DNA of 64,000 nt, taken from Terebella lapidaria (taxonomy: Eukaryota; Annelida; Polychaeta; Terebellida; Terebellidae). Where the stretch lies: assembly GCA_949152475.1 (NCBI GenBank), contig OX424560.1:17733106-17797105 (forward strand), given 5' to 3'. The position numbers were made by a program, and so were the translations under genes. The notes below the pieces were generated by a model. It ran no database searches and had not been told where the DNA came from. It worked only from the letters and a program-made list of their open reading frames with translations. Positions 22,151-37,001 of this stretch are shown here, piece after piece (within the stretch, counting starts at the first letter, position 1; each line of letters begins with the position of its first letter).

Positions 22151-24710
22151 CATTTATTCCGCAACATTCCTGGCTTCATCATCATTTGCAATAGCTCTGC
22201 ATCAGATAATCCTCGTGAATCTCATAGTTTTATTTTCCACAACATGATTTTATTTACAAGTAAAACAGCACGACAATTTTATCCCTGTACATTCACTAGC
22301 ATACAGAGGACATGAATTTAAATGCACTAATACGATAACAAGGAAGTTTGACAGGTCACCTTGAATGTACACGGAGTAGTGTGACAGGGTCTGTTATTTA
22401 TCAATGAACAGATCTAGCCCATCACCATGATCACACAAGTATTCTAGGTATTGGAATCACCTCAGATAATAATTATTACTTTGTGAAGAAGATTTATGTT
22501 GGAGTTGAGATTGCCAGTTTTTTTTTCCCCACAATTGGAACTGCAAATGAGATTGAAATATTCATGAACGATGATTCTTGGCAAGTTATGGAAACATTGC
22601 CACAGCTCTTTACTTCGATTGCCAAGATGTTTATTTACATACCATACAGTAAACCAGGACTGTGTATATTTAGACACTATTCACTCAAGGAACACAACGT
22701 TTGCAGTGAACCTTTAACTGATGACACATAGATATATAATATATATAGGTATGACGATTCACTCTTAAAACTCTACCAAGGCAACATCAGCGAACATGAT
22801 CACAAACAATATAATTATCACATCAGCGGGGTCTAGCGTGCAAAGGATTACCAGTAAACAAAATGATATCATATGCCCAAGTATGCAAAAATGTTGGTGC
22901 ATTAGTCAACGCGTACAATACCCTATGATATAATTGTGTAGTGAGTCGGTTGTTGGTTAGTCGATTGAAAATAATAAATGGAAAATTGTTTTTGGAATCC
23001 TTGAAGTTCCTTTGTAGAATATTTACAAAGAATGTACACATTCAAAACTTAATTACTCAATTGTCAATGGGTGATACATAAACAAACAAAGCCATACACA
23101 TTTATAAGATAACAAAATTAAAGGTCACTGAAAACAAAGTGATTTGAAGTACGAGTTTCTCATCTCTATCAGGTATGATGACGTCATGCAACATTTTTAA
23201 ACACAGAAAGGTCAGGATTTCAAGGTTATAAACAAACCGAGACTTCCAAGGACCTTTTAACATGTTTAACCTTGATTACTCCATTAATATTTATATTGTA
23301 CATGCATATGTATGTGAAAATGACAGTAAGAACTTATGAGATGATATGATATTCAATGTAGATACAACACTACTACATAATATTGGTGCATACAGTATAC
23401 ATGAACAATATAGCTTGCACATAGAAAAAAATATAATATATAATATAATGGCAATAACTTATGCTAGCACTTTGCGTTTAATACTACAACTCGACATGCA
23501 AGCAGCTACTATTACATCTAGGTGCAAGGCTGTACAAAAGTGCATAACTACAATACCAGAACATGCTGAATTGGTTTTAAAGTCAAGTTCAGCTGTCAGT
23601 AAAACACGCTTTTTGGCCGTATTTTTGTTTTGGATAATCGAATCAACTTGAAATTTTGTGTGTCTTAATTTGGTATCATGCCGTAATTTTTCACTGAAGT
23701 TCCGAATTTTATCTCAAGAAATGAAAAAGTTGGCAATCTACCTCAATGTTAAATTTCAGTCCAAAATGGGATCAGATAAATTCCAACAAATTCTGCGCTT
23801 TTATCATGTTTATGCCAGTACAGGATGAATTTATTGCGTTGCTTTGAAGTCGGATGTCTTAATCGCGGTGTATATTAAGGAAACATGTTTATTGTGAAGC
23901 AATATATAACTCAGACATCAAATAAAAGTCGTTTTTGTGTGCAGACCCTGAAATTTCATGTTGGGGCTGAATTTTAACATTGGGTAGATTACCAACTTTT
24001 TCAATGTTTGAGATAGAATTCTGAAATTCGGTGAAAAATTACGGCATGATACCCAATTGAGACATACAAAATTTCAAGTTGATTTGATCATACAAAACAA
24101 AACTATGGCCAAAAAGCTTGTTCCACTGACAGATGAACTTTAGTATAGTTTACACGCTTCGATGACGGACATATTTATATAGGTCCAGCACATTGGAAGC
24201 CACATTAATTTGTCATGTATTGGCAGAATAGCATCATTCAACTGACAATGCACTGTTAAATGGCACACTTATTTTCATTTCCATAAGCAGCATTTGGCAA
24301 GTAGCGAAGAAAAGTTACTTGATTTTTCCCCAGGTGCTTTGAGGCAGCAGCGAAGAGGGAGAAAAGTACAAAGTTTGGACAAGTGGGAACATGGTTAGTT
24401 CTTGCGATTTAATAACACAAAACAGTCGAACATAATGCGGTGGTTTGAAACTGATGAAGGTCAGTTTGCAAATGCTGCCATCATACATGGCATTTATACA
24501 TGTAATTATTGACAGAATTGTGCTTTATGAAAGAGCTTCCCTAGTGAATTTTCCTGTTATCCTTCTGGCACACTCCATAAAGCTTAAACAAGTTCAAAGC
24601 AAAAATCCAAAACAACTTTCCCAGGTGCGCTGATTTTCATCACCAACATAATTGTCATAATTGTAAAAGAGAGTACATAAAATATTGTCTAATAACTTGG
24701 TACAAGCGAT
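22150..24710 (-). other. Candidate Ral 3' untranslated region with a palindromic repeat
   Basis: No coding exon is seen in this 2.5 kb downstream of the Ral stop codon. Candidate minus-strand AATAAA signals (plus-strand TTTATT) occur at about 22153, 22231 and 22251. The transcript end is not determinable. A fold-back element lies at 23580-24144. Confidence 0.35.
23580..24144. mobile_element. Palindromic MITE/fold-back element, about 565 bp
   Basis: Left arm 23580-23770 and right arm 23935-24144 are inverted copies. AAGTTCAGCTGTCAGT pairs with ACTGACAGATGAACTT. The match continues through TCAACTTGAAATTTTGT, CATGCCGTAATTTTTCACTG and AACTTTTTC/GAAAAAGTTGG. Divergence between arms is visible, so it is not very young. 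No target duplication was resolved and there is no coding capacity. Confidence 0.75.
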
Positions 24711-26167
<1,457 letters not shown>

Positions 26168-26737
26168 CCTGCTCTACTGCTACCAGCTGCTATCTGCAAC
26201 AAGAATTTCCAAATTTTTCAATATTTCCAAATTGTTTGCATGTTTTTTATTTTAAAAATAAATTTCACAGTTATATCATTTTGGTTATACTTATAGTTTA
26301 TAATATGCCTCATATGATATATTTGAGGAAGTTCCGACTATTGAACATTCTAGAGTCGATGCACACAACAATTCCCGACAAATTTAGGTGAATGATTTCG
26401 CAAGAATCATCAATGATCACAGCGAGAACTCACTCTCGAGACACTATAATTCTACCCGTGTTACTCATGCATTGCGGCTTGTTGGACAGTTAACTTGAAT
26501 TTAGGTATCTTATCCAATCATGTCCATATTAAATGTATTATCATTATCTGATTATTGCAGTATAACTGTCGAAAAAAGTTATCGTCATGCAACATATTTA
26601 TCCTGTATCACATCATCAGGATTATTAGCACCATGCAGAATCTCTTACAAATAATATACTGTTATTACACCCTTCTAAGTAAGGGGTGTTGTTTCATTTA
26701 AGTTACTTGTAGTTAATTAAAGTTGCCATGCACAATG

Positions 26738-26803
26738 CATGTATATATCATGTATATATCATGTATATATCATGTATATATCATGTATATATCATGTATA
26801 TGT
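26738..26803. repeat. 11-bp minisatellite, about 6 units
   Basis: Tandem copies of ATGTATATATC, perfect except at the last unit, which runs into CATGTATATGTG. Confidence 0.95.
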
Positions 26804-27334
26804 GCACCACCTAGTGTGTGGCTGGGCCAATACATAATTACATTTGGCACACGGTCAATTGTCGCCTGATCTTCAGTCACACATTCATGATAGAATCTAG
26901 CGAATTAACCGCTGACTGGAATATTTATCACACCAATTCAACAGATTAATCAGGTTAACATGGCTAATATCGACACAAATTCAGGTATGAGTGTAAATTA
27001 CATGAGAACCGCCATACTCATACATATTCCTTAACCCACTATCATATTTACCAAATGTACTTGAGCATGTTGAGATGTGACTGTTATGTGGTTAAGGCTT
27101 ATGCTACAAAACACTTCTTTTCTATGCCTGTTTGCGGCAATAATCTAGTGGTCACTATGGTTACAAGGCCCAGGAAATGTTGACTTCGCATACACGACAC
27201 GTGGAGGTCACAGATAAGGAAATATAACTCCAAATATATCTTCTTTAATTGGATACACAACAGTTTTGTGTACAAGATGTGATAAGCCCTGCAGTAAAAC
27301 AGGAGTAACTATCAGAAAATGTCCCACCGGTCAA

Positions 27335-27540
27335 ACCAGTACATGCAGTGCAGCCATACCATCATGCATTTATATGGCACATGACATATTGTTTTACTAA
27401 TTACTATATCATTTCAAAGCATATGTATTCGATATGCTTTGAAATGATATATATATATATATATAATTAGTAAGACAACTCATATGCAGATGTCATGTGT
27501 CATGTGCCATATACATGCATGACGGTATTGCTGCACTATA
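27335..27540. mobile_element. Palindromic MITE with (AT)n
   Basis: TGCAGCCATACCATCATGCAT on the left mirrors ATGCATGACGGTATTGCTGCA on the right. Inner blocks TATGGCACATGACAT and ATTTCAAAGCATATG are also mirrored, with a short (AT)n stretch at about 27448-27464. It is about 200 bp with no coding capacity. Confidence 0.7.
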
Positions 27541-28554
27541 TTCATATCAATGTTCAAATGTTGACTTGCATCAATTCATCAACATGATCAATAGCTCAGA
27601 CCATCGTACACATAGTTATAACTCGAAGATTGACCTGTGTATTAGTCATAACCCATGGTCTATTCTATACTTATTCATGTTATTCAGGACACAATAGTAC
27701 TCGAGATTCGAGTGAATGGCCCCAATTACCACATGTAAACTATTGAAACTCTTATCCTATCTGTTCGAGTTTGCCTTAAACATGTTAAAAAAAGTGTGAT
27801 GTAATACATGTAACTACATTTATATGACTTATCTCATTAAAAAATCACACATATAATGCATCCCAATGTATCCTCGACTCACAGCTACCTTGTCATGAAA
27901 TTTGACGAAAAGTATATTGAACATAAATCATTGTATATAGACACCAGTCAGGAAGCAATCGTGAGCAATCAATCAATTTAATCCAGCAGGTTTTTTTTGC
28001 TTCAAATACACTGTATAGATGGCAGTTTGCAAATGCTCAAAATGAAATAAATATCAAAATCTTGTTATATAACCACTAACCAGGTAACTACTTCAAGTTC
28101 TTCAAGTAAGAACATGATTCATATATCATGTACATGTGTTTAGGCCTAACAAAATAATAAGTATGTTTCCGATTTCATGGCAGAATAACTCAGGTCAGCC
28201 GGGAACTTCTTTTTCGTTACCAATTAATTTCGTTGACGATTGCACAGGCAAATTCGTCCACTACAATCTGAAATTTCAATGTATTTGACCTGCGATAAGT
28301 CTCCAGCAGGCATATAGAAGCTGCTGTTTGAATTTTATGCTAGTACTAAAGCTGTACATTCAACAGTGCCTGTTCCTTCCTCATACTAGTAAGGCCTACA
28401 CATCTGTGAACAGGACACATGTATACAAAATGTAGTATGATCACTGATGATTGCAGGTTCCTGCTTCATCTTTTATTTACACATGTATAAATGCAAGAGC
28501 TATCCATTTCTCAGCCTGGATCTTCAGTGTGAACAAAGAATAACTCATTTCAGT

Positions 28555-29008
28555 AGGGCTTCAATGAGTACAAAATTTTGTGACCGGTTACTCGTTAGCT
28601 TGTAACCGAACTGTATTATTGTAACCAGTTACTCGTCCAGAAATGTAGAGCTAAATATTGTCCAAAAGTAACACAAATTTTTTTCGCAGATTGCAGTTTA
28701 GCAATTCTCCATGTAAGAAACGGGTCAAAATCTCTTCTAAAACTCGACATTAGATTTAGACGTCACTTTCACATGGAAAAATGCTATATAATATCATGAA
28801 TAAACACTTTATTTGCATGATTTGGATCAGAGAGTGATAAATCACTTCAATTCTGCGCGTTTATGCGGAAATTTGACTGATGTGAGGAGTTTTAGCCTGA
28901 ATTACGAGGTTGCAAAATATGTTCACGATTAACCAGTCACAAAATCTGTAACCGCTTACATTGTGTAACCGAACCATAACCGGTTAACCGAGTACTTGTT
29001 GAAGCCCT
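28555..29008. mobile_element. 454-bp hAT-like MITE
   Basis: The ends AGGGCTTCAA...TTGAAGCCCT are followed inward by imperfect inverted matches such as GAGTAC, TTTTGTGACCGGTTACTCG and GGTTAACCGAGTACT. The insert is flanked by a perfect direct repeat TCATTTCAGT (28545-28554 and 29009-29018). The GGCTTCAA..GAGTACTCGGTTA end sequence resembles hAT elements, which normally make 8-bp duplications, so part of the 10-bp repeat may be chance. Confidence 0.75.
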
Positions 29009-29163
29009 TCATTTCAGTCTTAACACACAAACTTGGATTTTATTGTTTTAGTAATGAAATCTAGTTCGTCTCAGCCTGAGCAACGCGGAGGCTGGTTCCT
29101 GTTACTATGCTTACAGGTTCCATGGGGCTAATATGCTAGATATAATAGTCTAGGTAGTAGGTC

Positions 29164-29386
29164 TACAGGTAGGGGACCAAATGTCGGACAGCACCATATG
29201 TCAAACAATATTCTTGCTCACAGAGCCTGAAATTAAATTAAAATTTCATGAGTAAGGTTTGTTCACATCTTGATCTAATATTTTTGTACGCTCATGACAG
29301 TGAGTTTAAATTTATGTTCATGCTTTTCTGAACACTGATGAAATTCAGGATTGTGCTCGACATTTGGTTTCCCACCTGTAACTCTA
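29164..29386. mobile_element. Short MITE, about 220 bp
   Basis: Inverted ends of about 25 bp: ACAGGTAGGGGACCAAATGT on the left and ACATTTGGTTTCCCACCTGT on the right, with two mismatches. There is no coding content. Confidence 0.65.
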
Positions 29387-29671
29387 GAAAAGTAACCGAA
29401 TTTCTCCTTCAACGAGAAGTTTCAATACACTAAACAGCCCTCGAACAGTTTTAGTCTGTAGGTGTGTGTGCCGACTGTATCACCACTGACTGGTCACCAA
29501 CCTGGTCACTGTGTTTCTGACAGTTGCAAACTTCACATTCACTGTGTCTGTGAGCAGTGAGAGTGACAAGTCAATGTGTGTGTGTGTTGTACAGTAACTG
29601 TTGACACTGTGACTGTCTGTGCGTGACCAGTGACTGGTGACAGTGAGTGGTGTTGTGTGTTGTTTCGTTCT

Positions 29672-30179
29672 CACCTGCTGAGTCTAGTGAGATGATGCCG
29701 GCGTTACGATTTCAGGATTGCACCGCGACTGATTGATGCCGCAAACTAATCAATATGTCTCGTCGATATCTGATATATTTCCAAATCAATCCGATTTCTC
29801 CTACAGAAATATTTGTGTCAACGCCTAGTTTTCTCTGTGAATCATGTTTTTGTCCAAAAATGGCGGAAGTCGGCAAAGCGGACGTGACCTAGTTACCTTT
29901 GACCCAATTCTAGGTCAGAATTTTGTGACCTTTGACCTAATTAACATGAACATTCATTTTGACATTTGATCGTTTCAGCTGATAAGCTGTAAATCGCAAA
30001 GAATATGAAATCAATGAAGTTGTTATACACAATTTGGGAATAAATAACGATATATCTGGTCATTTGCAAAGATTAGATGTAGATTTTAGCCATTTTCTGA
30101 CAAGCGACGAAGAAATATTTCGTTGTCGAGGTCACCGATAGGGGGCCGCAGGTGCTCGCTTGTATTTTCCAGACCCAAA
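29672..30179. promoter_or_regulatory. Candidate bidirectional promoter of Ral and MED1
   Basis: The interval separates a minus-strand donor at about 29672 (likely Ral 5' non-coding exon) from the MED1 start codon at 30180. It contains AAAATGGCGGAAGTC near 29858, which combines a YY1-like ATGGCGG with an ETS-like CGGAAGT, plus another ATGG (CAAAATGGCTGAC) at the MED1 ATG. No TATA box was seen. Head-to-head spacing below 1 kb supports a shared promoter. This is inferred from motifs only. Confidence 0.5.
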
Positions 30180-33100
30180 ATGGCTGACAGAGAAGGGGTT
30201 CGCAATAGTGATTCAGTTTCCCAGGCTGGAAGCGACGGTAAGACCCGATATTTGGAAATACGAAGCCGTCAGTAGCACGCATAAGATATTACTCCGTTGC
30301 ATTAACATCTGTGCGAATCACCAAGTGATAATTTTACGGGATTTTTTCAACGGTTTTATCATTGTTTTTGTTTGTTCACCATTCGATTTTTCTGTTCATC
30401 ATCTGCCCAAAATGTCCAGTGAATCCGCCTTATTTTACATCACAAATTGATCGAAGCGCAATCATTAATTGTTTTATGGTTGTGATTGAATGTTTTGTGT
30501 TCATTATGTCATTCTGGGACAGTCTGGGAATAAATTAAAAGCCTCTGGAGCTTATCTGAGGAATAAACAGCCCAATACACATGAGCATGTCTAACCTGAA
30601 AAATCTAGATCAGAAGTTGATCAGTTATTTTGGTGAGTGATGTTGAATGTGTTCTCACTTTGGGTTAGAGTGTGTTTTCTAGACTTCAGCAATAATTTCT
30701 AGACAATTGATAACTAGATCTAATAAATATTCTTTGGATCAGATTGCTGAATGATGTGAATGTGATCTGTTTTTGTAAAACCTACAGTGTTCAGATCTAT
30801 AGTATGACACTGACAGTTCGAGTAAGGTGCGGTATTCGACTTTCACCATGGTGATCTAACCCCCCTCATTGGCTAGATAGGCCCCTAGCACCAACTCAAA
30901 TATACCATAGCTCACTAATGTGCTCATAGCGCACCTTAAACGACAGTGCAGAATAACGCTACAATTTCATCTGTTGGTACGCTATAGATCTGATCGCTTG
31001 TGTTAATTATGAATAGTCAAATAAGACATTTATGATATATCATTGTTCGAGAACGGCTGACATTATATTATAACGAGAATTTAGCAGGCAGCAGGAAGCT
31101 CCAATTTTAGAAGTCATACAGTGTGATGTGGCTGACGTTTCGGCCTTGTACATGCTACATATCTTTTTCACTCTAGATATTTCTCTCTTTGGAATTGAAG
31201 TTGTGTACAATGTGAAATCATAATAAATAGGTCATGTTCATTGTGACAGCCTAACAGCAGTCCTATTGTCACCTTGAATATAAATTACTGTTAACTCTAT
31301 TGTATATAGTCTAAACAGTACTGTTTTGATTGTCCTACACACTGGACCGACCATACATATATCTTATCATTGCCCCTTACTGTGATCATCAATATCATTA
31401 GTCATACTTGAGTGAACCCAGTTGTCCTTCACTACATTTTGAATACAATTGGGCCCAATGCAAAAGTAGCTACACAAACACTTATTGTTTAGTTTCATGC
31501 CATGAAGTAGCTTCACTATTGAATAGCAATTCAGCTCTTGATTGGTCAGAAGATACTATCATTACATAATCACTGTTTAATAGCTGTTGCATGAAATGGT
31601 GGTTATATGATTACAATTTGCATCCAACTGAAAACAGAAAAAAAGAATAGCAATTAAGCATTTGATTCTTTACCTCTGAACCATACTTCATGCTTTAATT
31701 GAAAACAGTTTGCGTATGCATCATGTTCTCTTTGGTGAACCATTTTAAGAATAAATAAGTAAATTGAAGATTTTTCCTGTTAACAAGTATGCCTCGTCAG
31801 ACAATAATCAATCATGAAATTAGAATAATGTGCTTTCCGTATGTTAATGAATGTAGATTAGTTTCACAGCAAAATTTGTAGTACAACCTGAAATTCCACC
31901 AAACTTCACTACACTGATGAAACCTACACCCATGAAACCTATTTGAAATATCACATCATGCAGGGTGTTCAGTGTATAATAATTTGATTGTTCTTCATGT
32001 TTCATCAATCCCAAACATAGAATAATGACGACTTTTGCGCCTTTTCTAACTTAAATATTTTCACGTTTTGCAGAAGAGGAGGAGGAGGTGAAAAAGTTGT
32101 CGTGTTTGATGGACCGCCTCCGACATAAGGAGAGAACCGGTCACTACAAATCCTGGCAGGATGCCAGCAAGTCCCTCAAACACTCGGTCCTGGTGCGTAT
32201 CGCCACGAATCAAATTTATACGATGTTCACACTGGCACTGAATTTCAATATTGTATCTGTATCGCAGATATCGTTAGGGTTTTGTATGTCCTTTCAATTT
32301 TGTTATGCAAAGCTTATTACAACTATGATTCTTAATCCACCATCATTGCGTATTGACAAAAATTATAGGGTAATAAACTGCATGTGAAAGGGGATGATTT
32401 CAAATTGTCAGGGTTTGAATTTCGCCAATTTGGGTGAGTGACCATTTTGTGGGCTTTTATTTTCATGAATTTAGCCCAACAGCAATATCATATCAATACC
32501 AGCAAAATATTCACATGGTTTTATTTTTGCGTACTCTGGAAGCTCAAAAATGAATTGCACAAAATAATCCCCCTTTTATATAGCAGTGCGGTTCACCTAC
32601 ATATCGAACAAGGATGCTGTACAGGCATATACTAGCACATGTAACAGAACTATTGTATTGTTGTATACTTGGGTTAAATAGTTTGTGAGCCACAGCTGTC
32701 CTATCATAAATATCTTGGTGTGCATTGGCCTTTTATTCACATGGTTTACATGGTTTATCTGAAAAATCTCGTTTGCATGTAATAACTTCCAGGTAGTTCA
32801 TGAACGATAATTACTGGTAGATTTATGCTAAAATTGTGAGACGATAATCACGATCACGGAAATATCTGAATGTCACACATATAGTACCATAAAATGTGAC
32901 AAAAGTCCAGTGGGAGTTTCAAGTAATTATTGAAATTGATCACTGCTGATAGGATCAGATAGCACTGATGATAACCTTGATGAAATGTATGGTTTTCTTT
33001 TAAGAATAATCAGGAAATGATTGAGCACTGTATAGAAGATATGGAATGTATCTTTAGAATTGAAATACAAGCAGATAACAATTTGTTGATAAGAGTTGTT

Positions 33101-36100
33101 GGTAGCCTGGTAGCCTAACTACAAATATGACAATATCAGCGTTCATTAGCAGGAAGAAATAATGTTTTTACTTGCTAGGACAAGCATCAGAGTTCTGATC
33201 CTGATGAGAAATCGGCCCTGCAGAGGGAGCTGTCGACACTGACCAAAATTGTCAAAGGTATGTAACCATTTAAATGGCATGTTGATTCCACCAATGATAA
33301 AGAATGATATCACGTCGAAAATTTGTAGTCATCAGGATATTATCATTTCATCGCAGTCCTATATATATGTTATATATACATGATATAGTAGTTATATCAT
33401 ATATCATATACATTACAGCGAAAACGTGCACAATCAGCATGCACCCGTATAATAACCCCATTCCTGAATGGCTGTATTTCAGCATTAACCCTTTATTCCC
33501 CCCATACTTCCAGTGAACAATGTGAGCAGTCTAGTTCTCCAGCTGGATCAGTGCAGCAAGCAGGTCGGACTAAATCTCCTCTCGCTGAGCGGATCTAACA
33601 GAGTCGTTCTCAAGTCAGACATGTTTGAGGTACACGTTACCATGGAAACTAACGGCAAGGTCAAGGACGTCAACATCAACCACGAAGGCGTCGGCAACAG
33701 CCGTGACTCCCAGGTTAGTTCTCTCGTTTTAAATATTGATAACCAAGCCAGACCTTCATGCAATATTTTTTCTCCTCGATGCATCTTGTAATTACGATTG
33801 TGGGGTGGCTACTAGCTATATTCCATTTTTGAGCGTAATCAGTTGTAGTAAAGTGTTATTGATTTTATATTCTTTTCGCCCAAGTGCTCTTTTTTATACC
33901 CCTCAGCATGCCCAGTATTGATTTTTCACATGGGTACATGTGGCGAAACTTAGTACTCTATAGTCAGAAAACACCAGCTGCGTATGATCTGGTGTATGTA
34001 AAATGGTGAAAAAATTCCCAATTTGAGTGAAAAAAAAATTTATAACCAGATAATTCGCTTGCGTTTGAAATATGTTTAGTATAATTTGAGTAAAAAAGAT
34101 GATACTGTGTCAGGTGAATTAAACACAGCTGTGCACTGTCCCGGTTTCAAGCTAACTTTTCATTGCCTCTGCGAAATCGGAATATCATAAAGCTTTGGAG
34201 CATATGCAAATGATTATTATAGTACTTTGATCAGGTTTTCTTTGATGCTGTTTTTCTAAAAAAAAACAACAAAACAACCAATTTGTAGTTGCCTTTATGG
34301 TAATGATGGATGGTAATCAGTTTGCATGGTTAGCGGCACTCAACTTTAATCATGTTAATCTGTGGCCTCAGTTGAGTTGTTGCTGATTTACATTGGCTTT
34401 TACAGTATTTATGAGCAGTTTATTAAAAGGTCATTTAAATTATCTACCAGTAGAATGCCAGGATACCATTGGAAATCCTGTTTTAATTGTTGCCAATATC
34501 TCTGTTTTACAAAATAGTTATAAACATATAATGTATGCCACCTAAATCATGTAAATCAGAAACCGATAGGAAATTATGGGTTTTTGCATGTACATGTACT
34601 GGAAGACATTTGCATATTGCATGTAATTATGCAAAATTTGTGAAGGCAGATAACCATGTACATCTACTATGCATATATGGAACTGATCCATAATCTGATA
34701 ATGATAATGATTTAGTAATGCCTTGTTGACGATTCATAAAGCAAATGGGTTCCTGATGGTGAAGAAAAATGTTTTTTTTTTTTGGTTCTCATAAGCTCTG
34801 AGTACCAATAAATAGAACACAACCCTTCATGGTGCACCTATTGAACCCCTACGACTGTTGTGCAAAGACTTGGAGTTTAGAAAAACAAATCCTCAAATCA
34901 GTGAGAGAAAGACTGGCGTGGAAAGAATCATTTCGTTGTTTGACTGGGAGGCATGCTACTACTGCAGTCTTGAACTTGTTGCTTTGATTCGTAACTTCCC
35001 AATTGCAAATGTAAACAGAGCGAGAATGTATTGATTTTCCGCTGTAGGCTGTTACATGTACATGTCAGTCGAGCCGGGAAGACTTTGACGTACAAAAGCC
35101 CACATCCTTTACTTCTGAATGTAGGGATGGCTTGATGTATCTGTGCATAGAAATATCAGGTTTATTGATCAATATTCCAAATGCAAAAAACATATTCAGC
35201 GAGATGGACTGTCAGAATATTTCAATACTTTTTTTGCATCTATATAAGCTCTTTCTTGAAGCTTACACCTTTTTACATTGGAATTGTTTTTGATCATATT
35301 GTTGTCATCCTAGTTTATGTTGTTAAATTATTAGTATACTGTATGCAATTCTGCTTTCAATAAAATAAATATTGTTCAAATGACTTCTTTGTAATTTTCT
35401 TGAAAAAAACGAGGTGAATCTTTACATCAATATTACATAATATGTATAATTTTGATCAATGATCATTCATCCTAATCATCAGATCATACAGCAAACTCAT
35501 TTTAATAGACTCAAATGTTCTTGATGACATCTAACGTTTTCAAGTCTACTAACATTCTTTCTCCCTACAACGTACGTTTCAGATCTACGAAGAATCGTCA
35601 AGACGAGAACTAACCAAATTACTGTGGTAAGTGCTTAGATAATTGGTAAACATCGTAGCGTATTGATTATTCCGGGTGGGTAACTTGAGGCGTTGAATGC
35701 CAAACAGGGGCGAATCTTTAGTCCGTTCTTTATTCAGTAGGAAGGTTCTAATGAGTTTTCAAGGACCACACATCACATTCTCAGATATTTTTACTGGGGA
35801 AAAAAAATTAGTACATGATATATACCGGTATGTAAATAATGAATTAGGTTCAATAAGCATGATAAGAAATGAATTTCAATATGTAAATAATCATGATAAT
35901 GAAGTTGTAAGGTAATGAAATATTCGGAATGACCTGTTTGTGTACGCTTAGTTTTCCCTTTTTCAATCATGTTCATGTTTTTATTCCAGTGACAACAATT
36001 TTGGGGAGTTCACACGACATTTGGAAGGTCTTGCCTCAGTTTTCTCGATACCGGGAGATAAGTAAGTATACAATATGTTTGTAATGAGAACGCTATTCTA

Positions 36101-36970
36101 TTGGGAGATACACTTGTATTCATAATTTGAAATTGTTTGTTGTTCTTTCTGGACCAGTATTTTCAAAAATGAACAGGTCAGGTGATGTTTTGATTTCTTT
36201 GAGTTTGAGGATAATCATTTTCCTCGAGGATAATTCAATAATTATCATAATATATTATTCTATTTTAATTCTAGGACTCAGCGAATAAAGGCTTTCAATG
36301 CACTGCAGTTCCTGGAAACAGATCTGAACATGTTGTCAAAGATGCAAAGGTGAAACATAGAATCATAAGTATTTTCTAATAACTATAAAAAAAACCATAT
36401 TATGTAGTATTTTGGTTTTATTTGATATACATTGTATGCAAAGTTTAGCGCTGTAGTACTTGTAGCTCTGTGGTAGGGAGTTGGGCTGCAGACAAACAGG
36501 TCATGGGTTCGAATCCTGGGTTCGTTTCATATCATCTGTCCTCTCATTTTCCCAGGTGGTTCCTTGGAGCGATTTAACCTATTATATGTGCAGAGGTGCC
36601 CCATAATACCATTCATTATTATATTTATATGAATGCTATGTTTCTTGATTTTCAGCACAATAACATGTGTGGCAAACTACATACACAAGTCCCCACTTGG
36701 CATATTACAACCAAGGATAGGAGGTGAGTTAAATCATAATTGGATATACTAGATATTGATACGAACTTCCTATTTCAGAAAGGAGAATTCATCTTTTAGT
36801 GAAAGTAGCTAAACAGATAAGTCATACCACCTATTGTCGTTCACACAAACTTGGTGGCAATAAATTGATGGATATAATATCATAACTTAATGTCAGTGAC
36901 TTATCACTGTACATGTTTTAATTGTATCCCCCGAACAAAGTTCGGCGGATACTATGGATTTACGATCGTC

Positions 36971-37001
<31 letters not shown>

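Larger units (their letters stand above)
26196..29672 (-). other. Probable 5' untranslated intron of Ral
   Basis: An acceptor (TTGTTGCAG|ATAG on the minus strand) lies 29 bp before the Ral ATG, and a good donor CAG|GTGAGA is seen on the minus strand at about 29672, so a 3.5-kb intron is likely. I see no coding exon inside. It holds an 11-bp minisatellite, a palindromic MITE, a hAT-like MITE and another short MITE. Confidence 0.45.

Noticed and set aside
36448-36520. A functional tRNA-Cys gene
   Set aside because: The A and B boxes fit, but the acceptor stem does not pair and unrelated tail sequence follows, so a SINE is the better call.
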